Of a stretch of DNA of 64,000 nucleotides, positions 45,201 through 56,813 are shown one piece after another. Position 1 is the stretch's first letter. Every line of letters begins with the position of its first letter. A model generated the notes under the pieces. It worked only from the letters and a program-made list of their open reading frames with translations. It did no database searches and was not told the DNA's origin. The DNA is from Corylus avellana. Its lineage: Eukaryota > Streptophyta > Magnoliopsida > Fagales > Betulaceae. The translations under genes were made by a program, and so were the position numbers. The stretch lies in contig NC_081542.1 of NCBI RefSeq assembly GCF_901000735.1, positions 42,047,064-42,111,063 of the forward strand. The letters are read 5' to 3'.

Positions 45201-46305
45201 GTATTGTTTAATTCTTCTACATCAAATTGATGTCTATTTATAATGATTAATGGGTACCACTAACATGTATTATTCAATTTTTCTTAATTTGATCAAAGCC
45301 TAAAGAGCCAAAAAGGCTAAACATTATCATAACACAGCAACAATATAACACTTTCAGGAATCAGAATAAAAAAAAAAATTAAGCAAATTCTTGGGATACC
45401 TATCTCAGTGTTTCCGGTAAAAATCCAATCTCCCAATGGACCCAATCCAATTTGTCAATCTGACTAGTGACCACCTATTTTCTTCCCTGAAAATCCATTA
45501 CATCCATTAAACAATATCATATCACTTTCAGTCTTTCAAGAATCAGAATAAAATAAAAAAATAAAAAAAAAAAAAAAAAATTAAGCTTGGAATACCTACG
45601 GCCTACCTCTATTTCTGGTAAAAATTCAAGCTCCCAATGAACCCAATCCAATCTGACCAATGACCACCTATTTTGAGTATTTTTTGCCCTGAAAATACAT
45701 GACACCCATAACCCATTAAGCCTTAAGGAGAAAAAAAAAAAATCAAGGTTAAATATATAAAATTAACCCTAAATAAATTTTAAGGAACAAAAAATGCAAA
45801 ACCCATCTAATCTCCAAAGCGTTACTGCCTGTGACTGTGACTGTGAGAGAGAGTGATTGAGACCTACAGGCTTGAGAAATGAGAGGGACTGTCAGACTGA
45901 GGGCAATGAGGTGAGGGGGAGAGCCGGAGAGAGGGAGAAGAGGAAGGTGCGTGTGAAATTGAGATTTGAGAAAAGGGGAAACAAAATTTTTTTTAATATA
46001 TAATATGGGACCCTGCAGCCACCAAAGGCCCAAAAGCAACATAAACTAATTTTATTTTTTAAAAAAAATATGGAGGGGCCAGCCGGCCAGCTGCATGAAT
46101 TGGGCCTTATTTAGAAAAAAACAAATGAGCTCTTTTAGGAGAATGGAGGGGCCCAATTTAGAAAAAAACAAAAACCATAACCTAAACAAATGAGCTTTCA
46201 GTTTTCTCAACAAATTAATGATGAACCAGAACCTAGACAATTTTTTTTTCAAAAAATCTTGGGGGGACCACGGCCACCTCTGGGCGAGATGTGGCTCCGC
46301 CACCG
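42229..46305 (-). mobile_element. hAT element 1 (TTF-finger type), inserted 4 bp inside hAT element 2
   Basis: The left end CAGTGGTGGAGCCAG and right end GTGGCTCCGCCACCG form an inverted pair matching at 12 of 15 positions. A perfect 8-bp target duplication CTGATAGG lies at 42221-42228 and 46306-46313. That duplication spans the boundary of hAT element 2 (CTGA outside, TAGG inside). Length is 4077 bp with a transposase pseudogene on the minus strand. Confidence 0.92.
42475..44991 (-). pseudogene. hAT transposase with TTF-type zinc finger (DUF4371 family), decayed
   Basis: From right to left: an N-terminus beginning MSKFKTLDSFFKRKKA, a TTF finger region (RFQSSWFTQFSTWLEYS), LSHIGEDPCSPHNNAVKNC, the DUF4371 core (NRLRVKTSIDVARWLTFQGC), FAHRLQLALVAASRE, and the C-terminal dimerisation segment (LPVSTTTTE, AFSAMKIVKT, LRNKI). 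Single in-frame stops interrupt it at 43955 (VDEA*DESKREQ), 43739 (RDE*KGLQ), 42629 (TTTTE*AFSAM) and 42596 (KT*LRNKI), and one shift lies near 44420. Several stops look like CGA-to-TGA changes of conserved Arg. Related intact proteins move hAT elements in the nucleus. Confidence 0.88.
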
Positions 46306-46837
46306 CTGATAGGGTTGCCAACCCAGTTCGGTTTTTCGGTTTTTTGCCAAAACCGGGAACCGAAACCAGGGTACCCCGGTTCTTGGTTTTGGGAAACTGG
46401 AACCGGGAATTGGGTCCCAGTTACCGGCCGGTTCCGGTTTGTACCCGGTCCGGTAATTGGTTTTTCAAGAAAATTATTTTTTGGGCTTATTTTAGGTATT
46501 TGGCCTAAAATAAGCTCTTTTTTTTTTTTTTTTTCATAAGTTGGCTCATTTTTTAAAAAATCTATTAGTCTTTTTGTCCAAATTAAAGGGGCTTTGTTGT
46601 AATTGTTCCAAATAATTAAAAAATAAACCTAAAAAAGCCCAACAATCTTAAAAAATCAATGTTTTTGCATGTATGGGCCTAAGAAATAAAAATTCAATTT
46701 TTTTTAAATACCCTAAAAATCGTTTTAAATTAGGTACATAAAGAAAACATTAAAACAATAAAAAGTAAAAACAAGCATGTAAGCAAACCAACATGCACAA
46801 GAAATAACCCCCTTACTACAACAATTCAAAACCCAAA

Positions 46838-46838
<1 letters not shown>

Positions 46839-46866
<28 letters not shown>
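46839..46866. repeat. (AAT)n microsatellite
   Basis: About nine AAT units inside hAT element 2. Confidence 0.9.
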
Positions 46867-46868
<2 letters not shown>

Positions 46869-47179
46869 CAAGTATTTAAATAATCTACCAACCAAAAGAA
46901 ATACCCCTTACAATAAAAATAGTTCATAAACATATTACAAAGACAATATTACGCAAGCTTCAAAAATTATCAAATCATCCAGCATGTCACACGAGCTTTA
47001 GAAATCATCTAGCTATATCCTGTGAATAAAACAACAAACAACGTTAAGAATGGTTAATATTAAAATCATGGCATTTTAATATCATAATATATAAAATGTC
47101 AAACTATGAAAACATAGTAAATAATAAAAAGTAATGAATTTATAATCATTTAGTTACTATGCTCATCATAGCTTTCCAT

Positions 47180-49082
47180 TCCCATAAACTTCTGCAGCTC
47201 CTCAATGTTATTTGGGCAGCTCTTTAACCAGTCTTGTGTGCGAATCAAGGCCTCAACTGTAAATGGAGATAATGAACTCCTAAATGAATTTAATATACGT
47301 CCTCCATTGCTGAAGGCAGACTCAGATGCAAATGTGGAAATAAGAATGGCTAATACATCACAGGCTACCTCTGCGATAATAGGATATTTGAGTACATTAA
47401 CCTTCCACCAAAGTAAGATATTAAAATCTTAGGTTGTTGCTTCACAACGATCAGACAAATATCGATCGACCTCTGACTTACACTCCAAGTCGTTCTCTTC
47501 TTGGTGTTGGGAGAACACCTTCAAAAATTTCACATCTTGATCCTCCAAGTCTTCATCATCAACATTTGAAAAAGTAGGAGTTGAACTTTTTATACCTACA
47601 TCAGAGTTAGATAACCCATCTCCCCATGAAACAAATTGTATTGATCCCACAAACGGTTCACGAGCGAGTCCACAATTTCCTCGATAAATTTTGCCCAATC
47701 AACTTCATTGCATCTTCTCAACCAAAATACTAATCCCTTCATCTTGGAACGTGGGTCAAGAATAAAAGCCATATATAACAATAAGTTAATCCTCTTCACA
47801 GTCTTCCAATACTTATCATACTTTGTTTTCATATCAAAACTCACTAAACTAAGGATAGGATTATCACTACAAATACCATCTTTGAATAATACAAAGTATT
47901 TTGAATAATACAAAGTTTGATGAAATATGAGTTGGAGGTGACATTTTTTGAACTAGAGAACTTCAATGTAGCATCATAAAAAGATTTCAAAAACCTCACA
48001 AATAGCCTAGCATTTTCCCACTCAATAGAGCTAGAGGCAACAAAATGATTACTCTCATCCTCCTCAAGTAGGGCAAAAGCTTTTTCATATTTCTCAGCGG
48101 AGCTCAACATTAAGTATGTAGAATTCTATCTTGTTTGAACATTTAGACATACCATCTTCGTACATGTAATCTTTTTTAGCTCTATACATGATTTAAACTT
48201 TGTCATTCTCGCCGGTGAGGACCTCACAAATTTTACTGCATTCCTTATATTAGAAACATAAGCACCCAATCCTTTCAACCCTTCAGTTACAACAAGATTT
48301 AAAATATGAGCGGCACACTGCACGTGAAGAAATTCACATCCCAAAACAGAATAAGGCTTGGCCTTTAACCTCCTTTTCAAAAACTTAACCATCTCATCAT
48401 TGTTTGTAGCATTATCAACAGTAATAATGAACAAACTATCAATCCCCCACTTCATCATTGTACTCTCCACCAATCTTCCAAGATCATCACCTATATGTCT
48501 AGAAATCATGCCAAATTTGATTATTTTCTTATGCATTATCCAATCATAGTCTATGAAGGCAACGATAACAACTATGTAGTTCAAATTTTGAAGAGATGTC
48601 CATGTATCAGTAGTTATGCAAACCCTTTTCCCGCTCAAAACATTTTTTAACTTAAGTTTTTCTTCTTCATATAGTTTCATGCAATCTTTTTGTAGAGTAT
48701 TGCGACTTGGTACAATGAACCTTGGTCCAATTCCATTCATCAATTCTCTAAACTCATCACTCTCTACATACCTAAAAGGCAAATCCTCTTTGATGAAATA
48801 CCGCACAACCAAATTTCTTAAATAAATCAGATCATACTTCACAAACCCTACTCCTTGACTGCCTTCTATTGTAGTCTTAAGTGGCATTTGCAACAAAGTT
48901 TGATCTTTGGGTATATTCGATTTTCTAAGTGGAGAGGTCGAACATCTAGTGGTACGGTGGCTTATCATGCCTGAACTACCATTTTTCCAGTGACACCCTA
49001 ACACTTTATTGCAATAATCGCACATTGCCTTAGGGTTGTTCTTATCAACTGGTTCTATTTTTTTTGAAGTGATCCCATACAA
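47180..49082 (-). pseudogene. hAT transposase, zinc finger BED / RICESLEEPER type, nearly intact
   Basis: The frame from 49082 holds a BED-type finger (CDYCNKVLGCHWKNGSSGMI, then HRTTRC), FRELMNGIGPRFIVPSRNTL, CITTDTWTSLQNLNYIVV, and the RNase H-like core (TVDNATNNDEMVKFL, LHVQCAAHILNLVVTEGL). It is stopped at 48126 by TAG in NVQTR*NSTYLML, where Trp is expected. Coding continues with EKYEKAFALLEEDE, MKTKYDKYWKTV and AFILDPRSKMKGL. It ends in the dimerisation domain (FASESAFSNGGRILNSFRSS, TVEALIRTQDWL at about 47215-47340). One or two more breaks occur near 47910 and 47420. It looks younger than the transposase of element 1 although it is the host of that insertion. Confidence 0.88.
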
Positions 49083-49311
49083 CAGATTGATTCACCGATG
49101 GTTTTCTGGATAGGTTCGTTTGTGATTGCAAGGTATTTGTAGATGAAGTTGGATTGGTTCCAGAATTATCACATTCCAATTGCATAGTAGGACTATTTGT
49201 CTCCTCTATCTATTAAAAGTGTTTAGATGTTATACACTAAAGTGAACAATATATTATACACTAAAGTGAACAATATATATAAATATTACAACAATAAATA
49301 TAAACTACCAA

Positions 49312-49314
<3 letters not shown>

Positions 49315-49369
<55 letters not shown>
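49315..49369. repeat. (TA)n microsatellite
   Basis: About 27 TA units between the transposase and the right end of hAT element 2. Confidence 0.95.
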
Positions 49370-49371
<2 letters not shown>

Positions 49372-50174
49372 CTTTGTTTTCCATTTTTCCTACTCTCCAA
49401 ACTGACTGTCTGAAAATTTCAACTTAGTAAAATAATAGGCCAAAATTACACCATGTTCTCCGCTGCTCATCGTCCCACTTCCACCAAATCCGAAATTGCA
49501 GTGCCCCAAATTAAACAAGCCCATCACAAATTTAACGAACATGCATGTAAATGAAGTAATGAACACTAAAAAGTTGAGTAGATTAAATCATATCCACTAA
49601 AACCAAGCAAAACAAAAAAATTTCCATGGATCAACAGAGAAAATATCAAAGAAAATATCAAAGAAACCCATAAATAAAAAGTCCAGACTTGGCTGCTAGT
49701 GTTCATTGCTCGGCTGACAGAGCGAGAGATGGAGATGAAGCGAGAAATGGAGGCGAAGTGAGAAACGGAGAAAGAGAGAGGCCGAATGGGTGTGAGAAAT
49801 GTTTGAAATGAAGATTCACCAAATGGGTGTTGTACTGTTGTGAAATGAAGAGGGGGAAACAAGAAATGGAATGGCCGAATGGGTGTTCACTGAAGGGGAG
49901 AAGTAAAATGAAGAAGAGAAGAGAAGAGAAAATGGAGAAGAGGAGGCTTGCGGCGTGACTCATGAGAAATGAAAATGAAGGGGAGAACTAGAGAAGTGCT
50001 AAACCTAAATCTAAGTGTAAAAAATATTAATATATAAATATAATAATATATAAATATTATTAAATAAAATGGAAACCCGGTAAAAACCGTGTACCGGAAC
50101 CGGAACCGGGTCCTCGGTTTCCCGTATCCGGTTCCATTTTCCCAGTAATTTTTGACACCCCTAATACTTCCTGA

Positions 50175-50590
50175 TGATCATACTAGTTAGTCATGAGATC
50201 CGTGTTGTACTAGAAAATATTACAACTTGGAGCTCACTGATAACGAATGTGTTGAAGGGAAGTTCAACCCATATTTGCTTGCTTCAAGCAGGTGATGACG
50301 ATGGTGGTGGTTGTTATACATGGTGGAAATGGACTTCAATGGGTGTGAAGAAGTTTCTCCATTATCAGAATGCACAAAATGATGTGGCAGCCGATTGAGA
50401 GCATCAAAGAGGGTTGTCAACAGGATATATAGCGTGTAACGCTGTTTGCGTTTGTTTCCAGCTAGTATTACTCTAGAGCAAGAAGGTGGTTTTGATGAAG
50501 TACATCAAGAGGTGCATAAGCTATGGAGAGGGGATAGGAAAACACCATAGTTAGGGAAAGCCCAACATTCTTCCTCCCTATTAGTTCTTG
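50175..50590. other. Continuation of block P, no gene recognised
   Basis: TGATCATACTAGTTAGTCA directly after hAT element 2 equals the sequence at 58650, so block P continues here. Beyond about 50195 the copies diverge. The frame at 50174-50398 matches nothing I know. Confidence 0.4.
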
Positions 50591-51526
50591 TGTTGGCTTA
50601 ATTCAGTTCGAAAATGCAAATGCTGCTGTTCACGGGCTCAAACACTGATACAAAATGCTCAAAATCCAATCTCCACCGTTCATAATGTAGATTCATGTGT
50701 TGTGAACGTCCCTGCAAAATTGTAGCTCAATCGGAAGACAAACGCCCATCGATCGGAGCTATTGATCAAGGCTGGACAGCATTTCCAAAATGCGGTTTCA
50801 CCCATTGCATGCCCTGTCTGGACAGGCCTTCCTCGGGTCCAGACCGCATTTCCAGAAACCTTATTTTTGCTCCGCAAGGCCTTGTCTGGACAGCCCATTA
50901 ACCTGTCCAAACATCCTGTAAGTTTTATGCCCAAAAACGTCATTTTAAGTGGGTTAGGTCTAGGGTTTTGTCGGGGGTATATATACATCTTTATAAAAGA
51001 CAGAGGCACGAATTTTCACCCCCAGAGAGTTCGTCAGAGGCTGTGCTAAGAGAGATCATATGTGGTGAGCGTTAAATTGAATCGCTTAGAGTTTTAGTTA
51101 TTCCTTTGATAAATCTACGGTTGAGAAGTCTATCGAAGTTCCAGTAAAAGGAAATTATGTAGAAGAATTGTGCCAGATGTTCTGGAAAGGGCTACTGCGG
51201 TAGAAGTCAAGTGGGTCGCTTGTCGTGTGCAAGGAAGTGTCAATTGCAAATGTTTTGTAATCCTTCTTGTATTCCTTATTCTTCTTATAGTGGATTAATT
51301 TTCTGGATTTGACTGCCCCGGAAAGGTTTTACATTTAGAGAGTTCTCTAAATGGTTTCCTCTTCGTAACCAAATATCTGTGTTCTTAAATGTTCATTACA
51401 TATCTGTATTAGGTTGAATATTAATTGTTAGGTTAGATCTTATTCCGCATAATCTTTGTGAAACACCTAGACATTTGAATATGTGTCATTTGGAGTTGTA
51501 TTTTAGGTTTTTCACTCCTTACAACA
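50591..51526. repeat. Possible solo LTR
   Basis: The interval starts TGTTGGCTTAA and ends CTTACAACA. It has a TATATATACATCTTTATAAA promoter-like stretch near 50980 and repeated CTGTCTGGACAGGCC-type motifs (50810-50910), as in many plant LTRs. No matching 5-bp flank repeats or primer-binding site is seen, so the limits are tentative. Confidence 0.3.
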
Positions 51527-53039
51527 GCCCCTCTCTGTCAAGGGCTTTGTGGTGGAGGGGTTGGGTTTTACTGTTAATTCTAAGGGAAGGTTTAGGGTTC
51601 GGACTCGAACCTTGTATGCAATGACCGCAGCTGTCTTGTAAGACAAAGTCCGATATTGAACTCTTTTACATATGGTCTTTGTCGTTTTTTGTTTTTTGTT
51701 TTTTGTTTTTTTTTTTTGTGTTTTTTTTGTTTTTTATGTTTAATAAAGTAATTTTTGTTGTTGTTAGGGGGTTTATGTAATGTTAGGAATGCGAGTAAAT
51801 GAGCGTGGTAATGTTTGGAATGTGAGTAAAAAGGAGCTGCTGCAATTGATGAAATTTGCACTTTGACTTCTTAGTTTGAACCGTCTCAAGGTGGTCACTG
51901 ACCTCATGACATCACCATCTTGATCTTGATGCCATGCCCGGTTTGCTTGTCATTTGTTTGACCATAGCATGAGAATCAAGAATGCTTTCAAGTCCATCCT
52001 GCAAAAACAAATCTTTTGTCATAATCATAGTGCTGAAGAAGCTAGCATGCGAAAAAGGTAGACAATAGAGCAACAAGCCAAAAAACCGAAGTTCATTTGC
52101 AATCAAAACTAACTGATTCTCTTATGTGGTAACCGGGAGACCCTTGTGAAGTCCCTGATTTAGCGGTTAGTGGTACATAAAATGATGAATATAGTTAGCT
52201 CTCTTTAGAAGCATGTACTTGAAGTTTGAAATAGAAAGAAACAGTGCATTTATAATTAATTGCATAAATTTATCATTTATGGAATGATAAAGGTACATCC
52301 ATCTTCACCATCACACAATGTTTCTTAAAATTCTTGTTTTTGGGAATTGCTCTTATTTCACCAAAATGAATTGCTTCATGTCATAAAGTCATTTTCATTC
52401 TCTCCTCATAAAAGATATCAATGCCAATCTCCTAATATTGTGCACAATATTAGATATTTAAGTAGATATATCAGGAACCATGTCATTGAGGAGAGAAATA
52501 ATGTGAAAAGGATGGACATTTTTTTCTTACAGAACAAGGGTAGCACTAGGAAAAAGTTTGAAATGAAGGCCTTCTGTAGAAGTGAGTGAATATAGCTATA
52601 GAGTAAACAAGGGGTCAAGATCATGTCTGTTGTGCGGTTACTATCTCTTATTCTTAGGGTGTAAACTTGCATCTCTACTAGGTTTTGCATCAGGTATGCC
52701 CACAAAAGCGTATTAGGCCACCAATGGCAATTAAAAAACATAATGGCTTACATGCAAAAAAGAACAGTTTTGCAGGCATTTTCACTTCAAAAATGGGAGA
52801 AAATTATGGTCATCAGGTTTTCCTTTTTCTTTGTTTGTTTTCCTTCTTTCCAGGTCTTCCTTTTTCAATTTAGATATTTCATCTCACGTAATCCACCAAA
52901 CAAAACATCTTTACATAGTATGCTAATAACGTATGCCAAAAGAACCCCTAAGGTAATTTGAACCTAGGTTTCAAAAGAAACTTAGGTTTGTAGGTATGAT
53001 CAAACCTACAAACAAAACATTTTGCAGGCATTTTCTTTA
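51527..53039. other. No gene recognised
   Basis: Several short frames without similarity. The minus-strand stretch 51912-52000 (DGLESILDSHAMVKQMTSKP) is exon-like but unidentified. 52960-53030 (GGTTTCAAAAGAAACTTAGG) is repeated at 59985-60035. Confidence 0.35.
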
Positions 53040-54310
53040 ATATTTTGAACATTAAATTTGAAAACAACTACCTGAAAAGATTCATATTTATATTACATGT
53101 CTTGTTATCTAAAACTAAACATAGTCTAATAGTTAGCATTCAATGGCTTGACAAACATAAATGTACATGGAACCCTAAACCAGAGAGAGAGCGGGAGAGA
53201 ACAATCATGATAACAATCTTAATAGTCAAGAATGGTTTCAACCATATTAATTTTGAATCAAGAGTTTTGGATATGCTAACAATGCAATGGAGACGTAAAA
53301 GACATTAGTTAAACTAATCAAGAATGGGGGTATATGAAGTAAGCACTTTTTTTTTTTTTAATGATGGGGAATCTCCCCTGGTAGGGCCACTTCATGTACC
53401 AACTACGAAGGGCAGACCCCGGACCCGTGTCTTCTTTCTCTGTTCACCCCTCTTTTAAAGAACACACAGAATTGCTGCCACCAAGTTGTGGACCACCTCT
53501 CAAATTGCTTATCTGCAGATCCATCTTGAAATTGATTGTAGTTAATCTCTTGAAGCTCAGCATTCAATTTGTCAACAACATTGCTTTTATAGGTAGATAC
53601 TAAACTCTGCTTAACCAAAATTTGATCCTCGTGCAGATATATTGAACATATTGTGCACATGAGTGTGGACAAAGAACCAATAATGATGCATGATATCAAC
53701 GCCAAAGGGTATCCACAAATTCATATGAAGCCTTCTATTGTTGTAATGGGGAGCTTATATTTATTTGACTGAAAGTAGAGTTTTCACAACAGAGAATAGC
53801 ACACCATATGTTTTAAAGAGTATACAGTAATCATTCATGAATGTAACAAGTGTGCAAATAATTCGGATCCAGAAAAATGTAGTTTCCCAGCAATATCATC
53901 AAATCAAATTAGCATTTCACTTGATTTTTATGCTTCTCTTTCGGTTTGCAGGAATTTTGTAATGCCGGCCACTCCAACAATAACCTTATGCACACAGAAG
54001 AAGATACTGTTAAAAGTCTGCAAAAGAAAGCCTACCAATTTCTGGTTTCTAGCAACTTTTTACCTTTTAATCTTATATTGAGCAGCATCACATTGTCGCT
54101 ACTTTTAGGAATTGGATATTATGAAAATAGGGGAAGTACTGAAAACATTGACCAACAAACCCTAATGTGCTCTCTCATTTTTATCAAATCTGACCTCTAA
54201 TCAAAGAGCTCAATTTGAAAATTATGTCCACTATCCCCATCAACCATATCTAAGTACCAAAACATCTTCAAGAGTAAATTGATATGAAAAACCAGGAAGA
54301 AAATATAAAA
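53040..54310. repeat. Block Q, copy 1 (duplicated at 60775-62040)
   Basis: About 1.27 kb are nearly identical to 60775-62040 in the same order and orientation, from AACATTAAATTTGAAAA to GAAATACCAGGAAGAAAATA. It contains an ABCG exon on the minus strand and ends 200 bp downstream of the F-box gene. Differences by eye are scattered single bases and short poly-T length changes. Confidence 0.9.
53435..53640 (-). pseudogene. ABCG half-size transporter exon fragment, copy 1
   Basis: The frame reads DQILVKQSLVSTYKSNVVDK, LNAELQEINYNQFQDGSADK and QFERWSTTWWQQFCVFFKRG. This matches the linker between the nucleotide-binding and membrane domains of plant ABCG transporters of the ABCG9/14/21/25 group (AELQE..., WSTSWW.QF.VL..RG). 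A possible acceptor precedes GATCAAATTTTG. No Walker A, signature or membrane exons are nearby, so it is a captured or left-over exon. Two related copies lie at 58668 and 61180. Confidence 0.7.
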
Positions 54311-54516
54311 TATATATATATATAAAAGAAATACCAAACATATGGGACAATGAAAAAATAATTTTGCATGATATGTAAAATAAATATATCCTCCAGAACC
54401 CTTAATAAAAATATTTGAGAAAGACATCATTTGAAAAGAATAAGCATAAAATATTGTCTCAGAACATATATGCTGCTTGAAACAGACTTGGAACATATAT
54501 AGAAAGATGGCCATTG

Positions 54517-55626
54517 TCAACAACGGTCTTGCTCTTCAAATACATTTTCTCTCTTGACAGAAATTAGGGTCTCCATGTAAGTAATCAACTGTGACCAGCT
54601 ATGACCAAGTAGGAGATCAGTCATTTGTTTGGTAGAGGGGTCATACAAGACCATCTGCCCATCACATTTTTCCAAGAACATGATGCCATTCTTCCAAAAT
54701 CCTAATGGTCTCATAATATCTGTAAAGGGCCCAATAGTGAAAAGCTTACTCCAGGAGTCCTTAACACCAACTTCAAGCAACAACCATATATCGAAACCAT
54801 CTTCAGCAATGACACCAACTGCCAAAGTAGTCGATTCATTCAACACGAAAAAGTCTCTAATATAAAGCAATGGCAGCGGTGTTTTTAGGAATACCTCGTC
54901 GCTCATGTCAAATGACAAAACACCCTCCCAATCATCCGCATATGCCCGCCAAAAAGCCATCCCATTGATGTATATCATCGGAGCATAATAACGGTCAATA
55001 GTAACAGACAATGGGATATCAACTTTTTTCCAAGAATCGGCACTTAAGCTATATACCTCACTTTGGATTATCTTTCCACTTTGGATTGATTTAGGGTCAG
55101 GGTTGTTATAGGGAGTGAGAAGGTTGATTATCTTGTAGTCATTAGTTTTCGCATCAAAACCAAATCCGATACCCTTCAAATTGGCGTGATAGCCAGAGGG
55201 GAACATGTTTGATTTGGGGACAACCTTTGTTTCTTTAGTTGCAGGGTTCCATATAAACTCCTGTAATGAATAGTTATTGAAGAGACAAACGAGACCATTG
55301 CAAGAACCCACGACAATAATGCTATAGGGGCACCTAGCCTCCTCGTCGATCACAAAATACGGTGGAGGTAAAGATTGTGTAAGGGATACTTGGAGTGTTT
55401 CATAAGAAAGCATAGGCACAACATCATCGTAGGTGCTTAGAGGGAGAAGGAGGGTGTTGTTGCTGTTCTTTTTGTTGTGTAGGAGGTGTTTTCCTTTGAA
55501 GTGTTGGTGAGTAATGAGAGCGTACCAGGATTTGCAAACGGACTCGAATCGCAATAGAGAAACGACCGGAAGCCGTAGCAGAATCTGCGTCACCAAGTCT
55601 TCAGGCAATTCCTTGGCCATCATCAT
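54517..55626 (-). CDS. F-box protein with FBA-type C-terminus (SLF/SFB-like or CPR1-like)
   Basis: A single-exon frame of 369 residues, intact. The start is one of three consecutive ATG codons (MMMAKELPEDL). The F-box spans about residues 5-47 (LPEDLVTQILLRLPVVSLLR, FESVCKSWYALI). The rest is an F-box-associated domain: CNGLVCLF, WNPATKETKVVP, IGFGFDAKTNDYKIINLL, VYSLSADSWKKVD, INGMAFWRA, VLSFDMSDEVF, LGFWKNGIMFLE and LYDPSTKQMTDL. F-box proteins recruit substrates to SCF ubiquitin ligases. The length and FBA layout are shared by S-locus F-box proteins and by many non-S F-box proteins, so class cannot be decided from sequence alone. It lies about 15.4 kb from the RNase T2 gene on the same strand. 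A pseudogene relative lies at 59388-59957. Confidence 0.92.
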   Translation of the reverse strand: MMMAKELPEDLVTQILLRLPVVSLLRFESVCKSWYALITHQHFKGKHLLHNKKNSNNTLLLPLSTYDDVVPMLSYETLQVSLTQSLPPPYFVIDEEARCPYSIIVVGSCNGLVCLFNNYSLQEFIWNPATKETKVVPKSNMFPSGYHANLKGIGFGFDAKTNDYKIINLLTPYNNPDPKSIQSGKIIQSEVYSLSADSWKKVDIPLSVTIDRYYAPMIYINGMAFWRAYADDWEGVLSFDMSDEVFLKTPLPLLYIRDFFVLNESTTLAVGVIAEDGFDIWLLLEVGVKDSWSKLFTIGPFTDIMRPLGFWKNGIMFLEKCDGQMVLYDPSTKQMTDLLLGHSWSQLITYMETLISVKRENVFEEQDRC

Positions 55627-55754
55627 CGGGTTTCTCTACGAAAGCAGAGAGGCACAGCCGCACAGGGTTAGGGTTTTATAGTTTCTAAGATTTTTTTTCT
55701 TTTTTTCTTTTTTCTTTTTTTGGATAAGTATCTAAGAAATTTTTTACCTAACCA

Positions 55755-55766
55755 TTATATATATAT
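55755..55766 (-). promoter_or_regulatory. Candidate TATA box of the F-box gene
   Basis: A TATATATATAAT run on the minus strand, about 130 bp upstream of the start codon. Confidence 0.35.
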
Positions 55767-55819
55767 TTGCGTGAACGGTTGAACCTCATTGAGAAAAACT
55801 AGTGATAAGATAATTTTTG

Positions 55820-56776
55820 GCGGGTCCCAGCGACTGGCATTAGCCAAATAATTATTATTGTAGGGATTCAAAAAAAAATATATGATAAACATACTTTGAA
55901 ATAAAAATTGGGAAATTTATCAAACAATATATTTATCACAAAAAAGATAACTATAAAAGTTCATAGATATGTGTTAAAATTAATATATTAAAAATGTAAC
56001 ATGTCGGCAATAGTACAAGAAGAGCAATATAAAAAGTGTATAGAATTGCATTTTACGGTCAGAACTAAACTGTTTGCAAGAAAATCATCATCCATTTTAT
56101 TGTGAAGTCTTGTTTTAACAATTATTAATTTATCTTATAATACAAAAAATAGAAGAAGTGAAGAACTTATTCATAGTATTGAAAAAAAATAAATAAATAA
56201 ATCTAAAGTTGCAAATTCATTTTTCTGTTTTTTCTTTTCTATTATGGAAGTCAAAATTCAATGAAAGATAAAATTATATATTAAAAAAACTAGAGGAGTT
56301 GGACAGTGGACCGTGCCTCTAAAAACTAACAAAACTTGAAAAAAATCAATAGAAAAAAAACACATGAAAAGGAACTATAAAAAATAGAAGTTGAACAGGC
56401 AAAGGTATTTTAGTTCTTACAAGTGATTTCACTTTGCTTGCTAACTTGTTGAACAACTGAGTTGCTTCCTCTGAGTTAATTGATGCGTTGTGCACTCTCT
56501 TCCTATTCTATTTGCAATAGATCCTTGCAGTTTTTTTTTTTTTCTTTTTTTTCTTTTTCTTAATCTTTGCAAAGATTAAAAAAAGAAAAAAAAGAAAAAA
56601 AAAACGAAAACTTCACTTTGCCCCCTATACTGCCATCATTTTTGACATACCCCTTAAACTTTAAAACATCTCATTTTGCCTCCCTGAACTTTTAAAATCT
56701 CTCACTTTGGACCCCTCCGTTAAATTTATCTGTTAACTTCCAATAGCATGCCATGAAAAGACTAAAATGCCCCTGA

Positions 56777-56813
<37 letters not shown>

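Larger units (their letters stand above)
42225..50166 (-). mobile_element. hAT element 2 (BED/RICESLEEPER type), split by hAT element 1
   Basis: The left terminus TAGG (42225-42228) is separated from its continuation GTTGCCAACCC (46314) by hAT element 1. The right terminus reads TTGACACCCCTA(ATA) at about 50153-50166. TAGGGTTGCCAA and TAGGGGTGTCAA are the inverted pair. The flanks GTTCCTGA (42217-42224) and CTTCCTGA (50167-50174) are 7/8 identical, an 8-bp hAT target duplication. The copy of block P at 58640-58660 shows the unoccupied site. AACCGG-type motifs crowd both ends (46320-46450 and 50070-50145). Confidence 0.85.

Noticed and set aside
50591..51526. A complete LTR retrotransposon
   Set aside because: No second LTR, primer-binding site, polypurine tract or coding region was found, so only a tentative solo LTR is listed.
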